A stretch of 64,000 bases of DNA from Madurella fahalii (Eukaryota; Ascomycota; Sordariomycetes; Sordariales), in assembly GCA_029876055.1 (NCBI GenBank), contig CM056875.1, positions 310,001 through 374,000 on the forward strand, in the 5' to 3' direction. Made by a program: the position numbers and the translations under genes. Of the stretch, positions 23,423-35,336 are shown piece by piece. Below the pieces are notes generated by a model. It did not search any database. It was not told the DNA's origin and was given only the letters and a program-made list of their open reading frames with translations. Each line of letters starts with the position of its first letter. The stretch's first letter is position 1.

Positions 23423-24658
23423 ATGTCAACGAAACGAAAGTCCGCAACAGCCATCGCGAAGCCCGTGGTGAGGCAAAGTGCGAAAAATTCGATAAAGACA
23501 AGAATCGACGAGAGCAGGACAGCAGTGTCTACCGGATTGTCATCGAGAGTAGCGTCGAAACCACCAGCGGAAACCGTTGACGCCGAAAGCGATTCCGCCA
23601 GCCAATATGGTCCATCCGACAACGAGGAGGGAGCAAGTGAAGACGAGGACAAGGCCGTGAGGCTCAAGGCCGCGACAAAGGATCCGGAGGTAAAACGCCA
23701 CCAAGAGGAGGCAGACGAGGACGCGGTGATGCAAGAGAGAGGTGACAACTCAGACGCCGAGCCCGCATCGCCCACCTTCGGCGACCTTGTTCGCGGCAGC
23801 TCGACAATCGATGTTCCTGCTTCGCTTGCGGCGCAGGCAACAGCTCAGGCGTCTCGGCACGATGTGCGGCAGCGCCCTACAGCCCCGATTAGTGCTACTT
23901 CGCTCGGCACAGTTCTAAACCAAGCCCTCCGGACCGACGACGCTGACCTCCTCGAGTCTTGCCTGCAGACTACTGATGTCAAGATCATCGAGAACACCAT
24001 TAACCGTATGGATTCATCGCTTGCCGGCATTCTGCTGTCCAAACTCTCGGCTCGCATGCACCGCCGGCCCGGTCGAGCCTTTGGGCTTATGAGGTGGATG
24101 CAATGGACTCTAGTTGCGCACGGAGGAGCGCTTGTCACACAGCCGGATCTTGTCGCTCGGTTAGGGGAGCTTAACCGCGTTCTGGAGGAGCGCTCAAGAG
24201 GCTTATCTAGTCTCCTAGCGCTCAAGGGGAAGTTGGATATGCTGGATTCGCAAATGAAGTTCCGGAAATCAATCAAGGTTGCTGGGTCTGGCCGGAATCG
24301 GGCTGGAGAGGAAGAGGAATCAAGCGAGGAAGAAGAAGACGCCGACGAGCCAGGCGTTGTGTACGTGGAAGGGCAAGAGGCGCTAGGTAAAGCGCTCACC
24401 AACGGGACCGCAAGGGGCGCTGTGGACGATGAAGATGACTTCCCGGCCGGGACTGGTGTCATTTCTGACTCGGAGGAGGAGTCGGACGAAGAGTTTGAAG
24501 AGGACGTGGAGGAGGAGCTTGCAGATGCAGAGTCCGTCGACGAAGATGAGGTCGACCATGACGATGTCGAGGACGAAGAGGAGGAGAGCGAAGGCGAAGA
24601 CTCTCGGCGACCCGCGAAAGTCCGTAGAGTGTCCGAAAGGCTGTCAAAAAGGAAGTAG
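23423..24658 (+). CDS. UTP5: U3 snoRNP / SSU processome protein Utp5 (Dip2/Utp12 domain)
   Basis: Single exon, 411 residues. A Dip2/Utp12 helical domain spans about residues 158-280 (LGTVLNQALRTDDADLLESC through LLALKGKLDML). It is preceded by a charged region with acidic patches and followed by a long Glu/Asp-rich tail and a basic end (RRVSERLSKRK), typical of nucleolar factors. In yeast Utp5 belongs to the t-UTP subcomplex that links rDNA transcription with 18S processing. Odd: the WD40 propeller of yeast Utp5 and human WDR43 is absent, and no upstream exon for it is visible before the CCAAT-box promoter; short WD-less Utp5 homologues appear to be usual in filamentous fungi, but I cannot check this here. 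Confidence 0.82.
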   Translation: MSTKRKSATAIAKPVVRQSAKNSIKTRIDESRTAVSTGLSSRVASKPPAETVDAESDSASQYGPSDNEEGASEDEDKAVRLKAATKDPEVKRHQEEADEDAVMQERGDNSDAEPASPTFGDLVRGSSTIDVPASLAAQATAQASRHDVRQRPTAPISATSLGTVLNQALRTDDADLLESCLQTTDVKIIENTINRMDSSLAGILLSKLSARMHRRPGRAFGLMRWMQWTLVAHGGALVTQPDLVARLGELNRVLEERSRGLSSLLALKGKLDMLDSQMKFRKSIKVAGSGRNRAGEEEESSEEEEDADEPGVVYVEGQEALGKALTNGTARGAVDDEDDFPAGTGVISDSEEESDEEFEEDVEEELADAESVDEDEVDHDDVEDEEEESEGEDSRRPAKVRRVSERLSKRK

Positions 24659-27300
24659 GACTTTGATAGATTGGGTTACGGTGTTCTCGGCACATATGAA
24701 CAGCAAAATAGACGATGTTTTGCCGTGGAATGGTAATTTACATGGCTTGCTCATACCCAATCTGAAGCAATCAATTACAGGGGCGATGGCTTTCAGTCCT
24801 ATGACTGGAACACGACGATTGGCATTCAAACTCTTGTAAATGCGGGGCTGGGTAAAATCAATCTTTACGTGGGTCAAGACGGGAACAAGCTAATAGAAAT
24901 CGTAAGGGATTTCCTCAATTTTCCTCGGCGGACCTAATTACCGTGAACAATCGAAGCATTGTTGGCTCGGTTTATTGAGGAATGAGCCTGTGTAATCAGA
25001 AAGCAGCGCAACATCGTAGTTGTCGATATTGACAGGGTGCGCGCTATGCTTGTCACCCTCACAGGCCCCCCGGATAGTTAGTTAAACCCAGATGAAGGCA
25101 CCTATCATTATGTGGACAAACAGTTATTGTTGTTAGGCATCATTTCTACCAGTATTCATACTCATACGTCAATCCCACACTTTGCTCCTTAGCCCGACAC
25201 ATGCTATCTTCCGTCAGTCGGGACAGCCGGTTTGTGCCAAGCGCCACATGGAAAGAAATCCACCGGCCTTCTTAAAACAAACAGTCCAGCCACTAGGGAG
25301 TAGGAGACATTCTTGGAGGAGCACTATGTATTAGCCTGAGTAGTTCCATCCAGGAGGGGATGATAATTACAGTAAAGAGTCAGGGTTACAAGAAGTGGGA
25401 GGGAAGATCTAACCAACCCTTAAGAAGCAGTCAAGAAAAGGGGTAATTGCGAGGGTCTACGACAGAAAAACTGAGACCCAAGGGTGACAACTTGAGCAAT
25501 TATTGTAATCTATCTCAATATATTTTAATTTTGTTAAAAAACTGGAATGACAGTAGCGAGAAGATGAAAGTCTCTGCCGAGGCACCGAAGGGTAAAGATA
25601 TTGTGTGTACCGCAGATTCTCTGGCCAAGTCGAGCGGCGCGAAAGAGGCAGAGTATACTATTGACCATTACGCCACGGGTGACCCTGCAAAAATAGTGGC
25701 TATGAACCCTAAATATCTTCTAATGTTCCGACTGATAAAAGGATCTAAAGCCTGTTTGCACTGGTGTGGCTCGGCGCTTGCCTGACAGAGCCAAACGACG
25801 TGCTGCAACGTCCCTGCTTTCCAACCCGACTTGCAAACCAAGGTTCCCTACTTCTGCAGCGCGGTAACTATTATACGCGAATTAAACCTGAATTGCGGTT
25901 ACGCAGTAGTTGAATCTCCGTTTCTTCACGATCATAATCTTGGGCAGTGGCCGGACATACCCGAAGGACCTGCAGCTGCTTTTCCAAGACCAATCGCGTG
26001 AACACGATAATGAGTCATCCAGTTCCCTGCCTTCTGCTACAGGTTCTTCACACTGATGCATTGTCATATGGCTGAGAGACTTGTGCCCAGAGCCGGTCGG
26101 CAGTTACTCGACTTACTCCCACTTCAGACAATCGCTTGCCAGTCAATGTTCCCTGTGATATATGCGTAGCTACGAGCCGCCAGACAGGCTTCCAATCTCG
26201 AATGCCATACGGTGATTCGGAAGAGATAATTACATTATGTTGCTCGCAGACCGAATCTCTTTAGCACAACCGCCCGAGACAGCAGAGCGGCCACCGAGGG
26301 CGGTGATCAAAACCAACCTATCGGTTGCGCATGGGGAACTGTGGAAATGTAAATTAATGTACTGGCTGATATCTAAATTCCTGGGCGGGGCATCTGAGTG
26401 TGACAGTCTTGATCAGTCCGGTGAGTTAGCGCAAACCGCAAGTTTGTCGTATGCTAATGATCACGATCAGAAAATGAAAACTTACAAATGGATCAAACCT
26501 GCATCGCAAACTACCAATCGCATTCGCCAAACCGAGGCATGCATCGTCAAGCGCATCAACAATACCATGGTCGTGTCCCGACCGCTTTCGTCGTATCCCG
26601 TATTCGATATCCGGGTGATCGTCGGGACGAAAAAGGACGATTTCAACATGCACTATGTAGAAGATTCGCGGTTCCCATGACAGCATCTGTATTTCTCCTT
26701 TTCGGGATCCGGCGGCCAGTAAAAATTCTGAGGAGGATGCTGAATCCAGCCAGGGACATGTACCGCCCTGCCGTGTCCCCCTAGACGAGGACTTGTTGCA
26801 TGGAAATGACGTGTTTGCGGGCAGTGGTTGTTTCTTTTTCGCTTGGTCAAAGTTCGGGCAAGGCTCGGAGTTGTGGTGCTAGCTCCTGGACCACGGTACT
26901 GTAACAGACCACATCCCCACGAAAGACCAGGAATGAAATACCATTAGCCAATCGATATCAGCAAATTCATTACCACGCCTGAAAAAGGCTCATTGAGGCC
27001 GCTCTCGAACGCGGCTGATAACGAATTCCTGCCTCGCAGAGGGAAAACGAGACACACACCGCCCCGTATGAATGTTTCCGTTCCGTTCAAGCGTCCAAGG
27101 GGGGTTTGTTCGTCGTTGGCATCGACCGTGATTCGCTGTTTCCCTCGGGATTCAAATCCGTCCACTAGTGGCTGCCGATGGCTCTGTCGATCCCCCCTTT
27201 CCGCGGGCCTCCCTAGACGGGGTTCTTAACCAAGCTCGATCCCTGGTGAGCGCCCCGAAACCACGCAAGTGAGAGTCCCCTAAATTAGGCTATCACAGAA
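24659..27300. other. 2.6 kb AT-richer region without recognisable genes
   Basis: Base composition is AT-richer than the flanking genes and all open frames are short and low in fungal codon bias. No TIR pair, LTR or protein relic was recognised. The last few hundred bases must contain the promoter of the Zn2Cys6 gene. Repeat-induced mutation of an old element is possible but not demonstrated. Confidence 0.35.
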
Positions 27301-29637
27301 ATGCCCCGGCCCATTCTCCCGCGGCCCATTCTCCCCCGGTCCGGGGGCGTTGACCTCGGGACGGGCCTTCTATCGGCCCCGCGGAAAGCCCACACCAAGG
27401 TTGCCTGCGAGGTGTGCAGGCGGCGAAAGATCAAGGTAGGGTCTGTGGCCGTCCGGAAACAGAATGACTCTTGCTGACATGGCATGTCTGCCTCCAGTGC
27501 GATGGGAGTTGGCCTGTTTGCTCTGCGTGCGTCGCCAACGGCGGAAAATGTGTCTTCATCAGCGCCGACCCGGCCGAGTCGCGGTCGGCAGCTTTAAAGC
27601 GAAAGTTTGACGAGATCCGGGATCGGGTGTCCGCACAGGAGGAGCTCTACGCTCTACTCAGGACCCGCGACCAAACAGAGGTCAACGAGATCCTCCGCCG
27701 GCTTCGCGCCGGGAGCGACGTGGAATCCATCCTACGTTATGTGAGGGACGGTGATCTCCTCCTGCAGCTGCGTCTTGCCCCGGAGACTAGATTCCGCTAC
27801 TGCTTCCCTGACTTTGCCAACTGGCCCACAGTGTTCAACGACCCCGAGGATCCGTACCTCGCTGCGCAGCTCCTCGACATTGATCCCGCGATGCACACCC
27901 GGTCACAGATCGCTTCTCTCCCCTCGCCGCCACTTGACACATCCATCCCGCCACATGTGTACCGCATGCCATATCACGCCGCCCAGATTGCTGATCCTCG
28001 ATTGGCTTCGGTCAGGGCAGCCAGGTGGACTTCGGTAACCACTGATGACGCCTTGGTGTCGAGACTTCTGTCTCTCTACCTTCAGTTTGACTATCCCACG
28101 TCGCCGTGTTTCCAGAAAGACCTGTTCCTGGACGATCTAGCCAGGGGGAGCACCGGCTTCTGCTCATCTCTGCTCGTCAACGCCATCCTGGCAACTGGTG
28201 CCGTAAGTCGCCATGGTCCTCTACCAGAACACTATCCCATCACCGCATGACAAACTGAACGCTGAAAACCATGTAGCACGGTCTTACTAGCGATCCGCAG
28301 CGCGTCGAGTTTTGGACGCCACGCTCTCTCTCATACTCGTTCATGGCCGAAGCAAAGAGGGCCTGGAAGCTTGAGATGACGGGAAAGCCCAAGCTGACAA
28401 CCATTTGGGCCGCTCTGGTTATAAGCTTGCGGTATGGTGCAGACGGCGCTGACAAGCTTGCCATTCCATTCGTCCAGAAAGCTTCGGAGATGGCGCGCGA
28501 ATTAGGGCTCTTTACCCAACAGGAGAAGGGAGACACCAAAATCAGCATCGCGCGTGCCTTTACTGCCTGGAGCTTGTTCAGTTGGCAATCGTTCGTGTCC
28601 CCTGGGGGCCACCGGCGGAGCGCATCGCTAACCTGCGGCAACAGCATGATCTGCTATTCCTACTTCAGGCGTCCATTTGTTCTGGCGCCACCTGTAACTC
28701 CCTTGCCGGACTATGAAAAGGCGCACAAAGTCACGGGCGAAATATACATCAGGTATCCTCTGCAGAGAGACCTCACCCCTGTGCATCTAGGTCGTTGCTT
28801 GAAAGCCATAACCGAGCTCAATGTAATTGCCAACGAGATCAACCAGGTCCGCCCGTCCCCCGAAGATCCCGACACACCTCCGCCGTCGTTGGAGCAAGTG
28901 CTCGGGTTCTGCGAGAGACTAAACGCGTGGTACACGAATCTCCCTAAAGAGCTCCATCCCAGCTGCGTGGCTATGCCTCACCAACTGCGAATTCAGTGAG
29001 TGATTGGCACCGCGCCAAACATGGCTTCACTTTACCAGTCGCTAACTTGCCGTGCAGCATGGAATACTACCACGTCCTAATCAAGCTCCTGGAGCCCTGG
29101 GGAAACCCCACGCCTGAGACGCCCGGACAGGACCTGAAAGTCAACGGCCGCACTTTTCAGGAGATGGGCACCATAGCCCGCGCCCGGCTCGAGACAGTCA
29201 TCCGTCTCTACTACCTTCGCCACGGCTTCGAGTTTCCCGACGTGATACTGAACATTTACCTCATGCTGCTAGGATCCATCTCCATCCGGATGATCCAAGC
29301 GCTAATGGGCTCGCCAGCCGCCGCGGGACGCGATGCAGCCACGTTCCTGCTCTGCTTGAAGGGCCTGCATGACCAAGGACGCAGCAACTACCTCGGCGCC
29401 CTGATGTTTAATATGATCAGCGGCCTGGTCGACCCGGAAAACACGGACCTGATGAGCGATATATCACGGATAAAGGGCGAGTTCAGGGGCGTTGAAGTCA
29501 AGCCCGAGTATGTGCACATGGAATGGCCGGTTTATCAGTGGGTCCATCCGCAAAATGTGAGAATGGGGAAGTTGTTGGACGCGCTGGACGACTTGTCGTT
29601 GCAGGAGGATGAGAGCGAGGCGGAGCCGGGGAGATGA
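27301..29637 (+). CDS. Zn2Cys6 fungal transcription factor
   Basis: Five exons (27301-27435, 27498-28202, 28277-28590, 28645-28995, 29058-29637) give 694 residues. The binuclear cluster CEVCRRRKIK-CDGSWPVCSAC fits C-X2-C-X6-C-X6-C-X2-C-X6-C, and the first intron falls directly before the third Cys. A fungal-specific transcription factor middle homology region follows (RLLSLYLQFDYP, LLVNAILATGA, MAEAKRAW, AFTAWSLFSWQ). The third intron (28591-28644) is inferred: it starts GTTCGT, an uncommon donor, but has a perfect GCTAACC branch and CAACAG acceptor, is 54 nt (frame-neutral) and its removal restores SWQSMICYSYF. Without it the protein is 712 residues. Targets unknown; the genes downstream encode secreted proteins. 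Confidence 0.88.
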
Positions 29638-30031
29638 TGCTTGCGTTCAATTGTAATGGTGTTTGATGACGGGAGAAGGCGACTCTGCGAGGAAAGGAAC
29701 AGTTGAGTTGTGTCCAGGTTCCCTTTTTTTTTTTTTTTTTTCCGTCCGACTGATTAAGTATGATTAGCAATTATCCTGTGTTGCAGTGATAGTTTAGGCT
29801 ATTGATTGCGGACGAGTAGATTCCAGCTCACGCGAGTAAGCTCGGTGAGAATACTGCTCCATTGAAGCTATCGATTGCAACCTAGGTGCATGTTAGCTGG
29901 TGATTAGAAGTTCGCCATCTTCTCCTGTTTTCTCCGCTCCGCTCTCTGAGGAACTACACTGCGAGGATCGGTGATCTGGCCGTCGCCCCTCCATCGCGCA
30001 CCGAGTCAACGCCAACTAGGCACGACCATCC
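29638..30031. other. Intergenic region with T18 tract
   Basis: 3' region of the Zn2Cys6 gene and promoter of the next gene. An uninterrupted run of 18 T lies near 29724-29741. No gene seen. Confidence 0.45.
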
Positions 30032-30873
30032 GTGATGCTGCTCGAAAGACTATCCCTTTCCATGGCCGCCTTGGCCCTTGGCGGGTTTCCAAATTTGGTC
30101 CAAGCACACCCGCTCACCTCTTTGGCCCTCATCACCCGCCAACCGACGCCCAGCGCCCTCGACTATCTCGACCTCGACGCAAGCGGTATCACCGCCAAAC
30201 CGGGCACCGCAAAATGCGCCGCTGTCATGTCATGGGACCACGTGGCGTTTCCCAACGCGCGCATTCCCAAATCTGGGGGATACATTGAGTGCCGGCAGCG
30301 ACTGGTCTTTGAGAATTTGCCCGCCGGCACGGACTTTTCGTTTATCGCGGCGAAGGTCTCGGGGGTGCTCAACTTGGACGGGGGAAGCTATGTCGATAAG
30401 GTCGAGGTTGCGATTGATTACCTGCCGGTCAGTTCTTTCGAGGTCTCCCGACACTTCTTGTCTCTCTCTCCTCCTTTCCCATTCCTCTCCATTCGTAGAT
30501 TTCAATTGCGACCTACCACACCACCAACTGACCCCCTTTCCTAAAGCCACCTTCTTCCCCACCTAAACCTACCACGACCGATTCGGCGAGCAATACCACC
30601 CTCCCCTACGGCAGAAGCGGCCAGCCTTACCGCGGCGTCTTCAACCTGACCATGAATGTATGGCCTGTCGACACAGGGCCGCAGACTGCACGGAGCAGGT
30701 CCAGCTGCGTGGCGCGGCCCGAGCTGGCGCTCCACTTGTTCGTGTCTGTCGTGAACGAGAACCGAGACAAGGCTGCTCCGGACGATGCGGTCGCGTCTGT
30801 TGAGCAGTTGCAGGTCGGGTTTTACCCCTCATGGGGTCGATGTGAGGCCCCTGCGGGCATGGGGCGAGGTTGA
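30032..30873 (+). CDS. Secreted protein, DUF4360-like
   Basis: Predicted two-exon gene (30032-30427, 30547-30873), 240 residues. A signal peptide of about 24 residues ends at LVQAHP. The mature part has CAAVMSWDHVAFPNA, ECRQRLVFENLPAGTDFSF and GVLNLDGGSYVDKVEVAI, a pattern like DUF4360 secreted proteins (Cys, then a NCQL-type strand, a P-G-F/D-F strand and a G.L.LDxG strand). The 119 nt intron (GTCAGT donor, CTAAAG acceptor) is the only choice I found that keeps one frame into FNLTMNVWPVDTGPQ; GTCAGT is unusual, so the junction is uncertain, and the residues around it (PPPSSPPKP) could be a linker. Function of the family is unknown. Confidence 0.6.
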
Positions 30874-31578
30874 GTTATTATGGTGTGAGATGGGTAGAGG
30901 TAAGGGAGGGGTGGTGGCGCGCGCGATCTCTTTCTTCGAGCGACGATTGCACTTCTCGGGTGGCCCTAGCTATACCAAATGAGAGATGTATGCAATCTGA
31001 TTTGTGTCGCGGTAATGCTATGCGGTAGCAGCCCATTTGTCGATCTCCATAACGGCCCACACGAAGCCACGTCGACGTCGCACAAGCTTGCCAATCAGGT
31101 GACTCACTGGCTCTCCTGAAACAGTGGCTAGCCCATCCATCAATTCAGCTCGGCGAGTCTTGGTCGGCCGAGAGCTGAGATTGACGCGCCGAGATGGCGC
31201 CACCAATATGTGCCTTTCGCATGGGACGCAGTGCCACGAAGCCACATCTACGGCGCCCTTCCGCCAAGACATGAGAAAGATAAGGAGGCTGGACGCCACG
31301 TCCACCTACGACAGGCTAGGCTTTTTCTTTTTTTTTTTCCCCAAAGACTCCGGCGGGGAGGCGGTAATGCGGACTTTAGAACTTGCTTCGCCGGGCGTGT
31401 TCCCACACCTTTTCCGCCCGAGGTCTCTCATGCTCGTGATTCCATCAGAGAGTTCGCTCGTGTAAGGTAAATTAGGTTTGCGGGGAGTCTCACGAAACGG
31501 CGGAATCACGACTTTCCACGAGGACAAGTGCCGAACTGGCTTTCAAAGTTGCATTTCTGGTTTAGCTCCGCGCCCAAC
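30874..31578. promoter_or_regulatory. Intergenic region upstream of the Kre9-like gene
   Basis: 0.7 kb between two plus-strand genes. No gene recognised; contains a T-rich run at 31320-31338. Confidence 0.4.
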
Positions 31579-32120
31579 ATGGCCATCAAATCGGCGTTAT
31601 GGGCAATACTACTGGCCCACCTCCCGAGGGCTGCCCTCGCAGGCGTCATTTTCACAAACGAAGACTACTACATCGAAGCCGGCATCCCGTTCACAATAAC
31701 ATGGACAAACAACCGAGGCGCAGTGACCGTCACGCTGATGAACGGGCCCGACATGGACTTGCAGCCTGTACTAGTCATCGTCTCGGACTACGAGGGCCAG
31801 GAGTACACTTGGACGCCGCCGACAACGTTAGCTACGGACTCGTACGAGCTGCAGATTACGGATTCGGGGAGCGCCGACTACTCGCCGCGGTTCAGGTTCA
31901 CGGGCGTGCCTGGGGGTAGCGACTCGGGGGTGAGTCTCTCTCTTGAACCGTGAGGATCCCAGGTTGGCGTGTTGCTGATGATCCATCCGCTCGCGCAGTC
32001 CACTGGTATCCTCACAACGTCCAGCACGCCTTCTTCCATCTCCCCCTCCCAACCCCCCAACGCCGTCCCCACAACCGAAACGATGACCAACCCCACCCCC
32101 TCAAACCCAGCCATCACAAA

Positions 32121-32165
<45 letters not shown>

Positions 32166-32693
32166 CAACAGCAACAGCAACGACGGCCAAGACACCCCCG
32201 CAACCGACGCCGCCCACGCCCTCTCCACCCCGGCCAAAGTAGCCATCGCCACCGTCTCCTCCCTCCTCTTCCTGGCCCTGCTCGCCCTGCTCCTGATATG
32301 GCTAGTCGCCCGCAAGCGCAGGAAGGAACGCGACATCCTCCTCCTCCAACAACAGCAACAACAACAACTACAACCACACCAGCAGCAATACAAACCGTTC
32401 GCGGCGGACGATAGCCTGGTGCTCACCAAGGAAATGGCGGCGGGGTACATGGATGGGACGGGCCCGGTCGCGCGGGTCATCGAGTTGCCTGTGGGCAACG
32501 AGAGTATTGAGATTGAAGGGGTTGGGAAGGACCCTAGCGAAGGGGGCGGGGCAGGAGGGGGAGGGGGATGGGGGATGGCTGGGTATTACTTCGGCGGGGG
32601 CATTGCGGCTGGTGGTGGCTTGCGCTGGGAGGGCGGTGAGGGGAAGGCTGCGGCCGATGGGGCGGGGTCTGATGGGTTTGTTGGCGGGGGTGC

Positions 32694-32725
<32 letters not shown>

Positions 32726-32922
32726 CGGGTGTTGGTGCAGGTGGTGGTGGTGGTGGTAATACTGAAAATGGGTATGGGGGGGATGTGGGTTCGCGTGGGG
32801 ATTGGCGTCCGGAAGGAGACCTGGAGGCGGGGAGGGGGTTGGAGAGGGATTGGGAGGGTGGGAAGAAGAACGGAGAATGGGCGGCGGTAGAGCTGCCTGG
32901 CACTTTCGGATCTGGAAGGTAA
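31579..32922 (+). CDS. Cell-surface protein with Kre9/Knh1-like N-terminal domain and one membrane span
   Basis: Two exons (31579-31929, 31999-32922) give 424 residues; intron GTGAGT...CGCGCAG. Signal peptide ends at AALAG (start chosen at MAIKSALWAILLAHL rather than an in-frame Met at 31528). The ectodomain (about 21-115) is of the Ser/Thr-rich Kre9/Knh1 N-terminal type: FTNEDYYIEAGIPFTITW, VTLMNGP, YTWTPPTTL, YELQITDSG. Then a Ser/Thr/Asn-rich stalk, a hydrophobic span (VAIATVSSLLFLALLALLL) stopped by RKRRKER, and a low-complexity cytosolic tail with Gln-, Gly- and Ala-runs (GCT tract at about 32694-32726). Members act at or in the cell wall; a signalling role for the tail is unproven. Confidence 0.75.
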
Positions 32923-33129
32923 GGTGATGCGGCGTCTGCTGGACTCAGGGGTAATAAAGGGGGAGGAGAAGACCAGTTGTATAATTTAGAGCACAATGGA
33001 TTGGGAACAAGCGAATGGCTGGCCAGCGGTTACAATATAGAAGAAGCAAACGACAATCTAACGACTAGAAGATAATCCGACCCCAAGGGCCTCTGCCCTC
33101 TTCTCTCTGCATCCGTCACCGTTGTTCGC

Positions 33130-33503
33130 CTAAGCCATGCAGTCGGCGTTGGGGCCCTCGTCCGGAGGGTTGCAGCCTCTGGCACACGCGCGGTTCCACA
33201 CAATGCCACCGCCCACAAGGCAGTTGTAAACCGAGTCGTAAATGACCCTCCTGTCGCTGGCATCCTGGCCCGCGGCGCGAGCAGCGGCAGCCAGGACATC
33301 GGGGTTGTAGGCTGTGTAGCACAGTGTGTTAGCACGGCTTGAGAGAATGGATGAGACTTGGAAAACGCACCAAACTCTTGGTTAACCAGAGTCCATCCAC
33401 AGACATCGTACGGGGCGTTGCACGGCTTCGCGAACTGGGCCTGGGCACCCGTGATAGTGGCGGCGATGGCCATGATGGTCGAGGCGGCGGCGGTGAACTT
33501 CAT
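33130..33503 (-). CDS. Small secreted cysteine-containing protein
   Basis: Two exons (33503-33371, 33311-33130), 104 residues; intron GTGCGT...CTACACAG. Signal peptide MKFTAAASTIMAIAATITGA with cleavage after AQA. Mature protein of about 80 residues with six cysteines (CNAPYDVC, NCLVGG, ACARGC, ADC), likely three disulfides. The motif YNPDVLAAAARAAGQ precedes VIYDSVYNCLVGG. It resembles the short secreted proteins common in Sordariomycetes, of which some are effector candidates; no defined family recognised. A TATA box sits 120 bases upstream. Last codons read DCMA. Confidence 0.75.
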
Positions 33504-33622
33504 TTTGGAGAGGTCGATGAAGTGGTTTCAAACGAGCTTGGAGTGCGGGATTGCTTGTGTGTTGCTTGAGATGAGGCGATGATGGACTGGAATTGACAGA
33601 GACGGGGCGGCAATGTGCCCCT

Positions 33623-33630
33623 TATTTATA
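33623..33630 (-). promoter_or_regulatory. TATA box of the small secreted protein gene
   Basis: TATAAATA on the minus strand, about 120 bases before the start codon at 33503, in an otherwise GC-mixed region. A consensus TATA fits a regulated secreted-protein gene. Confidence 0.6.
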
Positions 33631-33639
33631 GACAATCTT

Positions 33640-35336
33640 CAACAACATTCGAGAGTATCGACCATGATGATGTTGTTGCTATTAGCCTGCCGTCCTGACA
33701 GACTCGCTCTTTGCCTCCCTATACGGAAGGTCGTTCACCATCCTACCGGCTCGTCGGCAGCCCCTTCCATGAACGTTGGCCCTTCGCCTCCTCCACATCT
33801 GATTACGTCTCTATGCGATGACCAGACACGAAGACGGCCCTCGATGACCTAGAGGATGAGAAGTGAGACGGGCCGCAGAGCCGCTGCCAACCGGGGCTGT
33901 AGCGGGTCATCCGCGCCTACGAGCTGGCCTGAGATGACAACCAGGCGCGCTGCTGTGGCAAAGTGGTTGTTGGCAGCGCTTAACCGGCGAATGAGCTACA
34001 TAGGTGTTTGATTCACCGCTATCAGCAAACCTTGCATGACAGGGAGGAGAAGGCTGGGAATCCCTGGCGTTTAGGCGAATTTATCAGGCGGTCACGCATC
34101 CTCACGAAGAAGCCATTACAAACGGGAATGAATGGGCTGAGATCCGGCAGAGCTCACTACGATAGCATAATATGCATGGACGATGCTCAAGCGCTTGGAG
34201 CGTCTGTGAAGACTAGTTCAAGGCTCTCGCAGCTGGCTTCGATTACGGTCAAGAAACAACGACGGTGCAGCATTAGCCAGTATGTGGGCGATTTGGCGAG
34301 TGAAATGGTCGCCTTAACCGCTGTACCACCTTCTCCTATAAGTTCTCCCGTCTAATCCTGTCATTGGAGAGAGTTACTAAGTTAGCACTGTCAAACTAGC
34401 GAGCTCGAATTGCCGGCATTTGTCAACATGTGGGTGGGTGGCTGAATAAAGGTAACACGTTGGTTCGCCGGAAAATTGAGCCTCTGTCTGGAAGTTTCCA
34501 AACACGAGTATCGGATGCCGCGGCACCAGGCATGACTTCCCCTGGAGCAAAGGACCCTTCCTATTGGGCAATGAAGAAACCATCCATGTGGAGGACGAGA
34601 GGGATCCTGGTCATCAGTCTCCTCTCTTTGGTAACCCCTGCTCTGACCTGCAGAGTTGGATGTCACTTGTTGACCCGATAGCCTGGTTTGACAACCACGC
34701 GGGATACGGATAGCTTTCATACCCTCGCAGCATTGGAGAGCGCAAGGACATTTTGCGAGTCGCTTGTGGCCCTTACTTGGAGTTTGGTCAGCAGAATGAA
34801 GGCGTAAATGGGTCATGGAAACTGGACGCGAAGCCAACAGTCTACGCAACAAGCGAATCAACTGGTATAATAGCTTTCACCGACCCCCTTCCATGATCCT
34901 ACCCAGCTTAATAAAGTTCACAGGCACAGGTGAAAATCTTGGCGCTGCCGCACCGCTGTTTGACGTCCCAAACTTCAGAGTTTCCTGGGAGAATAATCCA
35001 CCGAATGTCGCTTAACCTGCACCTGAATTCTGCAGCTTGACTCAGAAAGAGAACGCAACCAACATCGCATCAAATTCCTCTTTAATGAAGGAACCTAAAT
35101 ATATGATAGCTCGGGAGGATATGGTGTTTCGGTGGTTCCTCTAGGGTTGTTGGTCCCGCTACCAAATCCTTGATAATGCTTCCGGAACCAACATGACCAA
35201 CCGCCTTGAAAACAGAATGCACAACCAAGGGCAAATGTCCGTTCCTTCCTTGACAAGCACTCAACCCATGAGGGCAATTTATTTTCATTCAGGGGCGCCT
35301 TAAGGCTCCGCACCCTCACGGCGAGGCCACATGATC
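33640..35336. other. 1.7 kb intergenic region without recognised gene
   Basis: Lies between the small secreted protein promoter and the 3' end of pyrophosphatase. No coding family is evident. Near 33956-34020 there is an arrangement resembling RNA polymerase III boxes (TGGCAAAGTGG and, about 50 bases on, GTTTGATTCAC), which could be a tRNA-derived relic; weak. Confidence 0.3.

Noticed and set aside
29724..29741. T18 run as an inserted poly(A) tail of a retroelement
   Set aside because: No target-site duplication or retroelement sequence next to it; a simple homopolymer is enough.
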